A DNA stretch of 64,000 nt from Bacillus methanolicus PB1 (lineage in GTDB: Bacteria; Bacillota; Bacilli; Bacillales; Cytobacillaceae): NCBI RefSeq assembly GCF_000262755.1, contig NZ_AFEU01000002.1, positions 682,001-746,000 of the forward strand. The letters are read 5' to 3'. This document shows positions 50,658 through 58,673 of this stretch, piece after piece. Position 1 is the stretch's first letter. Every line of letters begins with the position of its first letter. Made by a program: the position numbers and the translations under genes. The notes beneath the pieces are model-generated. The model saw only the letters and a list, made by a program, of their open reading frames with translations, ran no database searches and was not told where the DNA came from.

Positions 50658-51902
50658 ATGATAAGAAAGTCAGGTTTTAAGGCTGTTTTAATTGTCACTT
50701 TTTTAGCAGCTTCTTTTTTATGGCTTCTATTTCCAAATTCCGCCGGATATGCTGCGGATGTTTGCAAAGGCATTGGACCAAAGACTGCCATTTGGTGGGA
50801 CGGAGCAGAATTAAAAGTAGGCCAGATTGGCAGATTGCAAGTTTTAAAGGATACCCCCCTATATAAACTAGAAAGGGAAAGCCAAAAAATTTCCCGAACG
50901 CTGAAAGCAGGAGAAAATTACAGAATTTATGCGTTTAAACAAGGGAAACTTGGCGTTGGCAGCGGGTATTATGTTGATAGGGACAGCAGAATCATATATG
51001 AAACTCCGTCAAAAACAAAGCTCGCTCAATTAGCCTGCAAGAAACAAGCGATTGAAAATTCAAAACTGAGCATTCAAATAGGAGAAACGAAGGCTTCTGT
51101 TGAAAATAAACTTGGAAAAGAAAAAAGAGTATCTTTAGGCGAGTACGGGATCAACTGGTATACTTATCACAATCATTATGATCAGTTTTATATGATTGGT
51201 TATGTAAATAACCGCGTGGATTTTGTATATTCAAATTATCAAAACTATCAAACAAACGGAATTTATATCGGTTCCTCCAAACAAGAAGTTAGAACGGCTT
51301 TGGGCAGTCCGATAATAGGCATATTAAAAGGAAATATAAACTATGTGGTCGACAATACACAAGAGCAGCAAACTTTCCGCAAAAACGGTTTGTACATCAC
51401 TGTTTTTTATGATGTTCACATGAAAGGAAATGTAACGGCACTACAAGTCATTACATCAAACCTTGAGAATAAAAAACAAGGCCATTTCGGCAGCCCGTCT
51501 GCTTCTTTACAGCAAGCATTCGAAATGCAAATGTTTGATTTAACAAATGCCGAGCGCGTAAAACATGGACTGGCTCCTTTAAGCTGGGATGAACGAGCAA
51601 GAAGATCTGCAAGAAAACATAGTTTGGATATGGCAACCAATAACTTTTTTGACCACGTGAACTTAAAAGGGCAGGACCCTTTTGAGCGGATGGAAGCACA
51701 AGGAATTCGCTTTTGGACGGCCGGTGAAAACATTGCAATGGGTTATCCAAGCAGTATTTTCGCTCACGAAGCATTAATGAATTCATTAGGCCACCGGAAA
51801 AATATTTTGAAACCTGATTACACACATGTTGGTATGGGCGTCCAGTTTCAAACCGGTACAAAAGTTCCTTATTATACCCAAAACTACTTTAAACCCTATT
51901 AA
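50658..51902 (+). CDS. Secreted CAP-domain (SCP/YkwD) protein with N-terminal wall module
   Basis: The 414-residue protein has a signal peptide (AVLIVTFLAASFLWLLF), then a ~75-residue module (about 45-123; GQIGRLQVLKDTPLY, LKAGENYRIYAF, VDRDSRIIYETPS) shared with three nearby secreted proteins. A CAP-associated domain with two similar halves follows (LSIQIGETKASVENKLG; GIYIGSSKQEVRTALGSP). The C-terminal CAP domain (about 290-412) has DLTNAERVKHGLAPLSWDE, HSLDMATNNFFDH and AGENIAMGY. Bacterial CAP proteins are of uncertain activity. ATG 50658 follows GGAGGAGGAC. It starts a four-member envelope group. Confidence 0.88.
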   Translation: MIRKSGFKAVLIVTFLAASFLWLLFPNSAGYAADVCKGIGPKTAIWWDGAELKVGQIGRLQVLKDTPLYKLERESQKISRTLKAGENYRIYAFKQGKLGVGSGYYVDRDSRIIYETPSKTKLAQLACKKQAIENSKLSIQIGETKASVENKLGKEKRVSLGEYGINWYTYHNHYDQFYMIGYVNNRVDFVYSNYQNYQTNGIYIGSSKQEVRTALGSPIIGILKGNINYVVDNTQEQQTFRKNGLYITVFYDVHMKGNVTALQVITSNLENKKQGHFGSPSASLQQAFEMQMFDLTNAERVKHGLAPLSWDERARRSARKHSLDMATNNFFDHVNLKGQDPFERMEAQGIRFWTAGENIAMGYPSSIFAHEALMNSLGHRKNILKPDYTHVGMGVQFQTGTKVPYYTQNYFKPY

Positions 51903-51925
51903 TCTTTAAAGGAGGCAGAAGCACT

Positions 51926-52840
51926 TTGAAAATGAAGAAATATACTTTAATGCTTATTGTGTGCTTAGTCGCTCTGCCTCTATTCACCCGTACTGTTTCA
52001 GCAAAAATTTTATGGGATGGAGCAGAACTGGTCCAAGGCCAAATTGGAAGAGTTACAATAATAAAGCCGATCAATCTTTGGGAACGCAAAGGAGAAACAT
52101 TCATTTATGTCAAAGTCTTAAAACCCGGCGAAAAATACCGGGTTTACGGTTATGATGCAATAAAAAAACAATATCGTGTCGGCGGCTCTTATTTTATTAC
52201 AAACATAAAAGACCGCGTTTTATATGAAACTCCTTCTAGACAAAAATTACAGCAGTTTAAGCTATTACCGGAACAAGACGGTTTATTGGAACAAATTGTA
52301 GCCGTTCCAATAAACGATCAAAATGACCCGGATGTTAAAATGATAAAATCCAGGCTTTCAAAACTGCCTGTCAGCATGTTGGAAAAAATGAAAACAACCG
52401 GTATTAAAATCAAATTAATAGATGGTCCGATTACTAGTTTGCCGGAATTTTCATATCTAAAGGGGCAAGTACCGCGGGGATGGGAGAAAACAAATAAAAC
52501 ATGGGATGATGTTCCCGGAATTGGAGGAACAGAAACAGTTGCCATTCGCATCGGGTACAGTGATTATGGAAAAGGCCATGGTTCGGTTAATCTGGAATTG
52601 CATGAAACGGCTCATTCTTTAGACTCCATCGTTTATATGAGAATTTCAGCAACGGAAAGCTTCAAAAAAATATGGAAAAGTGAATCGTTAAACCTTTTTG
52701 GCAAAAATCAATACTTTAAAACCTATCCCGAAGAGTATTTTGCCGAAGCTTTTGCCATGTACTACTTAAATGATTCGACAAAAAGCGAGTTAAAAAAGAA
52801 AGCGCCTTTAACATATACATTTTTTGAAAAATTACAATAA
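51926..52840 (+). CDS. Secreted anthrax-lethal-factor-like zinc metallopeptidase with N-terminal wall module
   Basis: The 304-residue protein has a signal peptide (MLIVCLVALPLFTRTVSA), then the shared module (about 28-106; GQIGRVTIIKPINLW, VLKPGEKYRVYGYD, GGSYFITN, YETPSRQKL). The C-terminal half (about 120-300) resembles the catalytic domain of the anthrax toxin lethal-factor family: HETAH with His226, Glu227 and His230, and a downstream YPEEYFAEAFAMYY that can supply the third ligand. It is probably a wall-associated protease of B. subtilis-like bacteria and not necessarily a toxin. TTG 51926 follows AAAGGAGG by 11 bases; ATG 51932 is the alternative. 23 bases after the CAP gene. Confidence 0.82.
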   Translation: MKMKKYTLMLIVCLVALPLFTRTVSAKILWDGAELVQGQIGRVTIIKPINLWERKGETFIYVKVLKPGEKYRVYGYDAIKKQYRVGGSYFITNIKDRVLYETPSRQKLQQFKLLPEQDGLLEQIVAVPINDQNDPDVKMIKSRLSKLPVSMLEKMKTTGIKIKLIDGPITSLPEFSYLKGQVPRGWEKTNKTWDDVPGIGGTETVAIRIGYSDYGKGHGSVNLELHETAHSLDSIVYMRISATESFKKIWKSESLNLFGKNQYFKTYPEEYFAEAFAMYYLNDSTKSELKKKAPLTYTFFEKLQ

Positions 52841-52940
52841 ATCTCGAAACTTTTTAAAATTATTATCGTCTAATGTAATGGAGATTCGACAATTTGGTTG
52901 GTAAGCGGATCTTCCTATCAAACCGGGATACCCCCCCCGA

Positions 52941-52974
52941 AGAAGCCTTGCGGAAAATCGCAAGGCTTCTTTAC
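52941..52974 (+). terminator. Terminator after the metallopeptidase gene
   Basis: AGAAGCCTTGCG and CGCAAGGCTTCT form a perfect 12-bp stem with a six-base loop, followed by TTTAC. Eight C's precede it at 52931-52938. Confidence 0.8.
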
Positions 52975-53090
52975 ATGGTAAAATAGTACTATTATTCCAA
53001 TTTTGTAGAAATAGAGGAAAAAATTAAATAATTTGTCGTATAATAGTTTTAACGTGTGTGAGAAAGTTTTAATGCTAAAGGAGAGGAATA

Positions 53091-55559
53091 ATGAAGAGAA
53101 AAACCTTTATATGTTTGTTAGTCTTATTTGTTTTAATTAGTCCTTTTTCAGGAAAGCATTTTGATAAGGCAAAAGCGGCTGCTGCTCCTGTTGTGTACTG
53201 GGAAGGAATGCAGCTTGTGAAAGGACAAATTGGGAAAATAGACATCTTAAAACCTATTAATCTATGGAAAAGAGATCAAAATAATAAACTTGTTTTTGTT
53301 CGAGTCCTAAAACCGGGTGAACAATACCGGATTTATCAATATGATTCCATGCACGGAGGGCAGTTTGGAGTTGGAGGATCTTATTTTGTAACGAACGCAA
53401 AGGGCTATGTCCAATATAAGACTCCATCTATCCATAAACTAAAGCTGGTAAATCCTGAACTTTACAGGACAAAACTATCGATTGGTAAGGTAAAAAAAGA
53501 GGATTCGAAAGTAATCGCTCCCGGAGTTGTACAATCTCAATTATCCGTTGACAGCAATCGCGGGAAGCAAGAGATTTATAAACTTGATGTAGATCAAAAA
53601 TCATCGCAAATTACCTTCGAAACATCGCTTGCAAAAGACCAAATAATCGGCTTTGAGACTGTCAAAAGCATGGCTAATCGAAATCAGGCTGATGGACATT
53701 ATGTCATTGCGGGACTGAATGGCGACTACTTTGACAAAAACGGAGCACCTACTGATTTAACAGTACATAATGGGGAAATTTTAACAACCAATACAACTCC
53801 TATTAATGAAAGAACTATTTTTGGGGTCAGCCCTTCAGGCAAAGCGATGATTGGCAATCCCGACATTACTTTGGAAATGACTGTAAACGGCGAAAGAAAA
53901 CAGCTTATCAACTCTGTTAATAAGCGCCGTTTTGCAGGCCACATCGTATTATATACTCCATATTTTGCGAGCAATACAATGACAAATGACTTAGGAACAG
54001 AGGTCGTTCTTTCAAATATTACCGGAAAGCTTAACGGTAATAATACGGTTACTGCGGTTGTAAAAGAAGTTATTTCAGGCAAGGGCAGCAACACCTTGAA
54101 AAAAGGTGAATGGATACTATCCGGACATGCTGCCGGAAGTGAATATTTGAAGACATTAAAGGCAGGAGACCGGATCGATATTACCCTTACCTATAATAAA
54201 CCTGAGTGGGATCAAGTTGAGCAAGCAATCGGCGGGAGATATCATCTTGTTAAAAACGGACAGGCTCAAAATTTTAATATAGCCGGTGCCCATCCTCGGA
54301 CTGCCATTGGAATTAAGCAGGATGGATCAGTATTTGTTGTCGTTGTTGATGGCCGGCAAAGTCATAGTGTCGGTGTGACCCTCTCTGAATTGGCGAAAGT
54401 CATGAAAGATTTTGGTGCGGTGGAAGCGATGACTTTTGATGGCGGTGGTTCATCGACTATGGTAGTAAGGCAGCCCGGCGATTGGGAAACGAGTGTCGTC
54501 AATAAACCTTCAGACGGAAAGGAAAGACCCGTCTCCAACGCACTTCTCGTTATTGGACACTGGAAAGCCGGTCCGCTGCACACATTATTATTGAACCCTA
54601 AAGAAATTACTTTATTTGCAGGTGCAACTTATAAGAACTTAAACATTTCTGTAAAAGGAATGGATAAAGCGAACAATGTTGTTAGTATTAAAGATCCTGT
54701 AACATGGACGTCAAACATTGGAAAGTTTAATGCAGACGGTTCATTCACAGCTGCCAATAAGGCTGGAAAAGGAATTATTACAGCATCTGTTGGTTCAATA
54801 AAAGCAAATGTTAATGTAAACTTGATCAATACGATTGATTCTATCAAATTAAAACAAAATTCGATCATCGTGAATAAGGGCGAATCAATCAGCATACCGG
54901 CAGAAGGCTACTATAAAGGGCAAAAAATAGTGACAGATCCGGCCGTGTTTTCTTACCAAGTATCAAATCAATTGGGAACAGTAGAAAAAGGCATATTTAA
55001 AGCAGGAACAAAAGATGGTTCCGGTACGATTACCGTTTCATATGGCTCTGTTAAAACCCAATTAAACGTAATCGTCGGAAATCCGGGAAGTTTAGTTATT
55101 GTAGATTTCGAAGGGGATTTAAGCAGTTGGCAGGCAACGGGAGCCCGTTATTCTAATGTGCAGGTTATACCTGAGAAAAACTATGTCAAATACGGAAAAC
55201 AATCATTAAAGGTCGTATATGACTTTATTGGCCAAACAGGTACTTCAGGGGTTTATGCACATAAACAAACACCTATTGAAATAATAGGGACTCCTAAGAA
55301 AATCGGCATGTGGGTATATGGAGATGCCAAGGGCCATTGGCTTCGGGCTCAGTTAAAGGATGCTGATAATAAAGAAGTTCAATTAGATTTCACAAAAAAT
55401 TTAGATTGGATCGGATGGAAGTATGTAGAAGCACTAATTCCTGCAGGATTAAAAGCCCCATATAAATTAGAAGTGCCTGTTCGCTATATGGAAGTCGACG
55501 ACTCAAACAAAAACAAAGGTCAAATCTATATTGACCGCATACAAGCAGTATATGAATAA
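53091..55559 (+). CDS. Secreted phosphodiester glycosidase (NAGPA-like) with wall module, Big-like and carbohydrate-binding-like domains
   Basis: The 822-residue protein has a signal peptide (FICLLVLFVLISPFSG), then the shared module (about 37-118; GQIGKIDILKPINLW, VRVLKPGEQYRIYQYD, GGSYFVTN). The NAGPA-type domain (about 140-485) shows AGLNGDYFDKNGAPTDL, ERTIFGVSP, HPRTAIGI and AMTFDGGGSSTM. Such enzymes remove sugars from phosphodiesters, for example on wall glycopolymers. Two Ig-like (Big) domains (about 500-655) and a C-terminal beta-sandwich (about 665-820, 'VIVDFEGDLSSWQATG') follow. AAAGGAGAGG precedes ATG. Monocistronic with a terminator upstream. Confidence 0.88.
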   Translation: MKRKTFICLLVLFVLISPFSGKHFDKAKAAAAPVVYWEGMQLVKGQIGKIDILKPINLWKRDQNNKLVFVRVLKPGEQYRIYQYDSMHGGQFGVGGSYFVTNAKGYVQYKTPSIHKLKLVNPELYRTKLSIGKVKKEDSKVIAPGVVQSQLSVDSNRGKQEIYKLDVDQKSSQITFETSLAKDQIIGFETVKSMANRNQADGHYVIAGLNGDYFDKNGAPTDLTVHNGEILTTNTTPINERTIFGVSPSGKAMIGNPDITLEMTVNGERKQLINSVNKRRFAGHIVLYTPYFASNTMTNDLGTEVVLSNITGKLNGNNTVTAVVKEVISGKGSNTLKKGEWILSGHAAGSEYLKTLKAGDRIDITLTYNKPEWDQVEQAIGGRYHLVKNGQAQNFNIAGAHPRTAIGIKQDGSVFVVVVDGRQSHSVGVTLSELAKVMKDFGAVEAMTFDGGGSSTMVVRQPGDWETSVVNKPSDGKERPVSNALLVIGHWKAGPLHTLLLNPKEITLFAGATYKNLNISVKGMDKANNVVSIKDPVTWTSNIGKFNADGSFTAANKAGKGIITASVGSIKANVNVNLINTIDSIKLKQNSIIVNKGESISIPAEGYYKGQKIVTDPAVFSYQVSNQLGTVEKGIFKAGTKDGSGTITVSYGSVKTQLNVIVGNPGSLVIVDFEGDLSSWQATGARYSNVQVIPEKNYVKYGKQSLKVVYDFIGQTGTSGVYAHKQTPIEIIGTPKKIGMWVYGDAKGHWLRAQLKDADNKEVQLDFTKNLDWIGWKYVEALIPAGLKAPYKLEVPVRYMEVDDSNKNKGQIYIDRIQAVYE

Positions 55560-55847
55560 GCTTCCAGGGATGTTTCGGAGGGGAACATCCCTGTCTTATT
55601 CGTGCGAACAACGCATTTCCATTTATTTTACATTGTTGGCTGTCTTTATTTATACTACTCTATAATTGCCAATTATTTTGACAATTTTTCGCACAAATAA
55701 TGAATTTATGCTACTCTATTCGGTGGAATAGTTTACATATGGGACATTTATGTTTATTATGATAAAGTATGTTTTAAATTGTCTAATCTCGTCGTTTTGC
55801 AATGTGTGAAAACTTTTTCTGAACAATGGAGGGAGTTTAGGTTACAG

Positions 55848-56255
55848 ATGGTACAATCTAATGATTTAAAAGATATAATAGAACAATTAAAGAAGAACCC
55901 TCCTAAAATTATCGGGGGCTACAAAAAGCAAGGCTGGGCTGTAAAAGTTCTTGAAAAAATCAGTAATGATGCCGTGGAGCAAGAAGAAGACGGTACAGTT
56001 ACAGCTAAAGCTGTTTTAGAAGCAAAGGATGCAACTTACTTCCCGGCTTTTTTACATCTTGATCTTATGAAAAAAGGGCAAATCATCGGCGCTTATTTTA
56101 TTTCAGAAAATGATCGCCAGTTCGATTTAATACCCTTTGAAATAGCTAAAGAATTTATGAATAAAAAGGAAGAAGACCTTGTTCCTTTTAAATATAGAAC
56201 ATTAGAAAAAATTGAAGGCGATGAATTTCAAGTCAATTGGCCTGAATTCAGCTAA
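55848..56255 (+). CDS. Conserved-looking hypothetical protein
   Basis: I do not recognise this gene. The protein is about 135 residues from ATG 55848 (VQSNDLKDIIEQLKKNPP), acidic and soluble, with no signal peptide or membrane span; an in-frame TTG start at 55779 would add 23 residues. GGAGGG lies 14 bases before the ATG, which is far, so the start is unsure. The segment 'AYFISENDRQFDLIPFEIAKEF' (in part, about 87-107) looks like a folded alpha/beta domain. It has its own terminator and stands between two secreted-enzyme genes. Confidence 0.6.
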   Translation: MVQSNDLKDIIEQLKKNPPKIIGGYKKQGWAVKVLEKISNDAVEQEEDGTVTAKAVLEAKDATYFPAFLHLDLMKKGQIIGAYFISENDRQFDLIPFEIAKEFMNKKEEDLVPFKYRTLEKIEGDEFQVNWPEFS

Positions 56256-56301
56256 AAAATGAATTTTTTGTCTGAATGTAAATAATATTTTTGAAAAAAT
56301 A

Positions 56302-56356
56302 CAGGGATTGATCCAAATGGTAAAAAACTTTTTACCTCTCGGATCAGTCCCTTTTT
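56302..56356 (+). terminator. Terminator after the hypothetical gene
   Basis: AGGGATTGATCC pairs with GGATCAGTCCCT (one G.T), with an inner GGTAAAAA/TTTTTACC stem, followed by TTTTTATTTT. Confidence 0.82.
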
Positions 56357-56522
56357 ATTTTGTGATATTTACAATTGTAATCAAAATGTAATATTATTCG
56401 ACAAATGTAAGATTACTGAAATAGTTATTTGTCTAAGTTTGTTATAAAATTTTGCTATACTTGCAAATTACATAATTATTTGACAAAAATATACATAAAC
56501 TTTCGCAGGAGGATGCATATCC

Positions 56523-57227
56523 ATGAAAAAAGTCCTACGGATCATATCAGCCATCATGCTTTCGATACCGTTTCTGTTTATGGTTAAAACTGCCGCAAAT
56601 GCCGAAGAAAAAGAGAACATTGTCGATTATGCAAAGAAATTTATTGGAGCTCCTTATAAATGGGGCGGAACGACACCCAAAGGATTTGATTGTTCGGGGT
56701 TCATCATTTATGTTTTTAAAGAATACAATGTACAGCTGCCAAGAAAAAGCGCCGATCAATTTAACCAGGGAGAAAGTGTTGATCGAAACAGTTTGGTTCC
56801 GGGAGATTTAGTGTTTTTTAATACAAATAATAAAGGCGTTTCACATGTGGGTATGTACATAGGTGATAATGAATTTATCCATGCTTCCTCCAGTAAAGGA
56901 GTCACTATTTCTAACTTGGGTATGAGTTACTATAAAACTAGATACATAGGTGCTAAAAGATATTTTAATAATGAGCAAGTAAAAAGCGCATTTGCAGCAA
57001 CTCCTGTGAAAAGCGGACAAATTGGAACAGTATATGTTAAAAAGAAAATAAATCTCTGGCAGCGTGATGATGAAAACGGGCTTATCTTCGTAAGAGTTTT
57101 AAATCCCGGAGAAAAATATCGAGTTTATCATTTTGATAATCTGTATGGCGGGCAATATAATCTAGGTTCAAAATTATATATTACTAATATGCCTGATCAT
57201 ATTGATTATATTCCGATTGCACAATAA
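56523..57227 (+). CDS. Secreted NlpC/P60 endopeptidase with C-terminal wall module
   Basis: The 234-residue protein has a signal peptide (IISAIMLSIPFLFMVKTAANA), then an NlpC/P60 domain (about 32-145) with catalytic Cys57 (GFDCSGF), His108 (VSHVGMYIG) and a third polar residue at HASSSKG (about 120). It should cut gamma-D-glutamyl-diaminopimelate-type bonds of peptidoglycan stems. The C-terminal part (about 160-234; SGQIGTVYVKKKINLWQR, FVRVLNPGEKYRVYHFD) is the same module found N-terminally in the three preceding secreted proteins. AGGAGG precedes ATG. Confidence 0.9.
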   Translation: MKKVLRIISAIMLSIPFLFMVKTAANAEEKENIVDYAKKFIGAPYKWGGTTPKGFDCSGFIIYVFKEYNVQLPRKSADQFNQGESVDRNSLVPGDLVFFNTNNKGVSHVGMYIGDNEFIHASSSKGVTISNLGMSYYKTRYIGAKRYFNNEQVKSAFAATPVKSGQIGTVYVKKKINLWQRDDENGLIFVRVLNPGEKYRVYHFDNLYGGQYNLGSKLYITNMPDHIDYIPIAQ

Positions 57228-57254
57228 AATGGAAATAATAGGTTAAGTTTTAAG

Positions 57255-57292
57255 GAACCTCTTGTTATAATCATTATAGCAAGAGGTTTTTA
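57255..57292 (+). terminator. Terminator after the NlpC/P60 gene
   Basis: CCTCTTGTTATAAT and ATTATAGCAAGAGG pair with one G.T mismatch and are followed by TTTTTATT. Confidence 0.82.
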
Positions 57293-57319
57293 TTAAAAGA
57301 CAAGAAAGTATAAAATTTT

Positions 57320-57455
57320 GGTCTACCACAGCTTTTGAAGCTGTGGTATTTTCGATTTATGGAAACAAACATCTTAAAACGAATTTTTTTGTGCTGTTGC
57401 ACCACTTCAATCAAAGCCTTGAGTAAAGCCGGAGGCTCCCAGAAAACTTATTAAC
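57320..57455. mobile_element. Possible solo remnant of an IS200/IS605-type end
   Basis: CCACAGCTT/AAGCTGTGG is a perfect hairpin with a three-base loop at 57326-57346. About 100 bases later comes CTTGAGTAAAGCCGGAGGCTCCC, here split for length (CTTGAGTAAAG, CCGGAGGCTCCC), which resembles the structured right ends of IS605/TnpB elements. No tnpA or tnpB gene is present. The similarity is from memory only. Confidence 0.3.
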
Positions 57456-57463
57456 AGTATGAA

Positions 57464-57640
57464 GGACTTTTCCTATGTTTCCTATCTTGTTTATGTCCTT
57501 CAGGAGTCTTATGACGGACTTTTCTTATGCTCTCTATCTTAATTATGTCCTTAAAAAGTCTTATCACGGACCTTTCTTATGCTCTCTATCTTGTTTATGT
57601 CCTTCAGGAGTCCTATGATGGACTTTTCTAATGGTCGAGA
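57464..57640. repeat. Tandem array, 52-bp period, 3.4 copies
   Basis: GGACTTTTC or GGACCTTTC recurs at 57464, 57516, 57568 and 57620, each 52 bases apart. Each unit includes CTATCTTGTTTATGTCCTT and AGGAGTCTTATGA. Units are 85-90% alike by eye. No reading frame is conserved. Its role is unknown. Confidence 0.85.
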
Positions 57641-57672
57641 AACACTCCGTCAGGTATATCTAATAAAAGGAA

Positions 57673-57701
57673 AAGCGTTCTTGCATAGTGCAGGAACGCT
57701 T
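57673..57701. terminator. Hairpin 1 of a duplicated terminator pair
   Basis: AAGCGTTCTTGCA and TGCAGGAACGCTT form a 13-base stem with one mismatch; it is closely similar to the next hairpin, so one arose by duplication. Confidence 0.6.
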
Positions 57702-57738
57702 CTGGGTATGAGTGGTTCGATGGATTCTTTTCCTCCGT

Positions 57739-57773
57739 AAAAGCGTCCTTGCCTAGTACAGGAACGCTTTTTC
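57739..57773. terminator. Hairpin 2, terminator of slaP
   Basis: AAAAGCGTCCTTG and CAGGAACGCTTTT arms with T-run on the plus strand and A-run on the minus strand lie immediately behind the slaP stop codon. Confidence 0.75.
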
Positions 57774-57775
57774 TA

Positions 57776-58657
57776 TTAGTTAGCCGGCGGATACACTTTC
57801 CATCTTGATAGATCCGGATTGTCTTTTAGAATCAATTCTTTAGGGAAGATAAAGGTCCATGGCTTGCTTGTATGGGCTTTTACTTCAAAATCATTCAAAG
57901 TAAATCCGCCCTTGGAAACAACATCTCCCGCTGCATCTTCAACAATGAGGGGAATTTGTTCAAGCTGTATATTCTTATCGGCGCCGTTCCGAATAAGAAC
58001 GGTAACAGCAAGGTTTTGTTCGTTCGTCAATTTTGCTTCAAGCCCCATAAAATTAATTTCCCCTTGTTTGAGTTCCGGAAGGGATGTGACCAATTTTTCC
58101 AGTTGCTCCTTTTGAAGGGGAGAAAGCTGTTGCTCCCAGCTTTCTGCAAGGTCGAGGTGATGCTCCGGTTTTGGCTGTGTTAATTCAAAGGCAATTTTCC
58201 AGCCTTCGGCAGGAATGGTGTCTGTCAGCTTATCTTCATTCGAGAATAAAAACCGCCAAGGCCTGCAAGCCATAGAAGGAAGTTCGCCCAGTCCGTCAAG
58301 CTCAAACTGTTTTTTCGCAATGGCCTTTCCGTTTTCATCTAACAGCAAAAGATTAACAGCTTCAAACCGTACTGCTTTCGGCAATGTATTTCTTAAAAAA
58401 GATACCACGACAAAGCCATCATTATATTCAATCAAGCGGATACCTGTAATCGAAATTTGATTTGGCTTTAAAAGCGGTAATTGTTCATGTTTAAATCGGT
58501 ATACATACTTTTCCTGATTTGTCAGTTCCCAGTCGGGGTGAAACGATAATGTCGTTTTAACGAGTCCGTCTTCAGTTTCACTCTCTTGATGGAGATTGCT
58601 GTCAATTTTTTTATTCTCAAAATTTTCTTCATTTCTTTTTCTTTTAAAAAAAGCCAT
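57776..58657 (-). CDS. slaP: Accessory Sec system S-layer assembly protein
   Basis: The 293-residue cytosolic protein (start MAFFKRKRNEENFENKK) contains two copies of a domain of about 110 residues: LSFHPDWELTNQEKYVY...LRNTLPKAVRF...CRPWRFLF and LSPLQKEQLEKLVTSLP...IRNGADKNIQL...SKPWTFIF. This is the SlaP arrangement known from B. anthracis, where SlaP and SecA2 promote S-layer protein secretion. ATG 58657 is chosen for the AGGGGGAG upstream; a longer frame lacks an RBS. It is 16 bases after the secA2 coding sequence, now broken by an insertion, so slaP may suffer polar effects or have lost its partner. Confidence 0.87.
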   Translation of the reverse strand: MAFFKRKRNEENFENKKIDSNLHQESETEDGLVKTTLSFHPDWELTNQEKYVYRFKHEQLPLLKPNQISITGIRLIEYNDGFVVVSFLRNTLPKAVRFEAVNLLLLDENGKAIAKKQFELDGLGELPSMACRPWRFLFSNEDKLTDTIPAEGWKIAFELTQPKPEHHLDLAESWEQQLSPLQKEQLEKLVTSLPELKQGEINFMGLEAKLTNEQNLAVTVLIRNGADKNIQLEQIPLIVEDAAGDVVSKGGFTLNDFEVKAHTSKPWTFIFPKELILKDNPDLSRWKVYPPAN

Positions 58658-58673
58658 TTCATTTCTCCCCCTG

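Noticed and set aside
51926-52840. Toxin component
   Set aside because: The lethal-factor-like fold alone does not make a toxin; there is no cell-binding domain or partner, and the shared wall module points to an envelope role.
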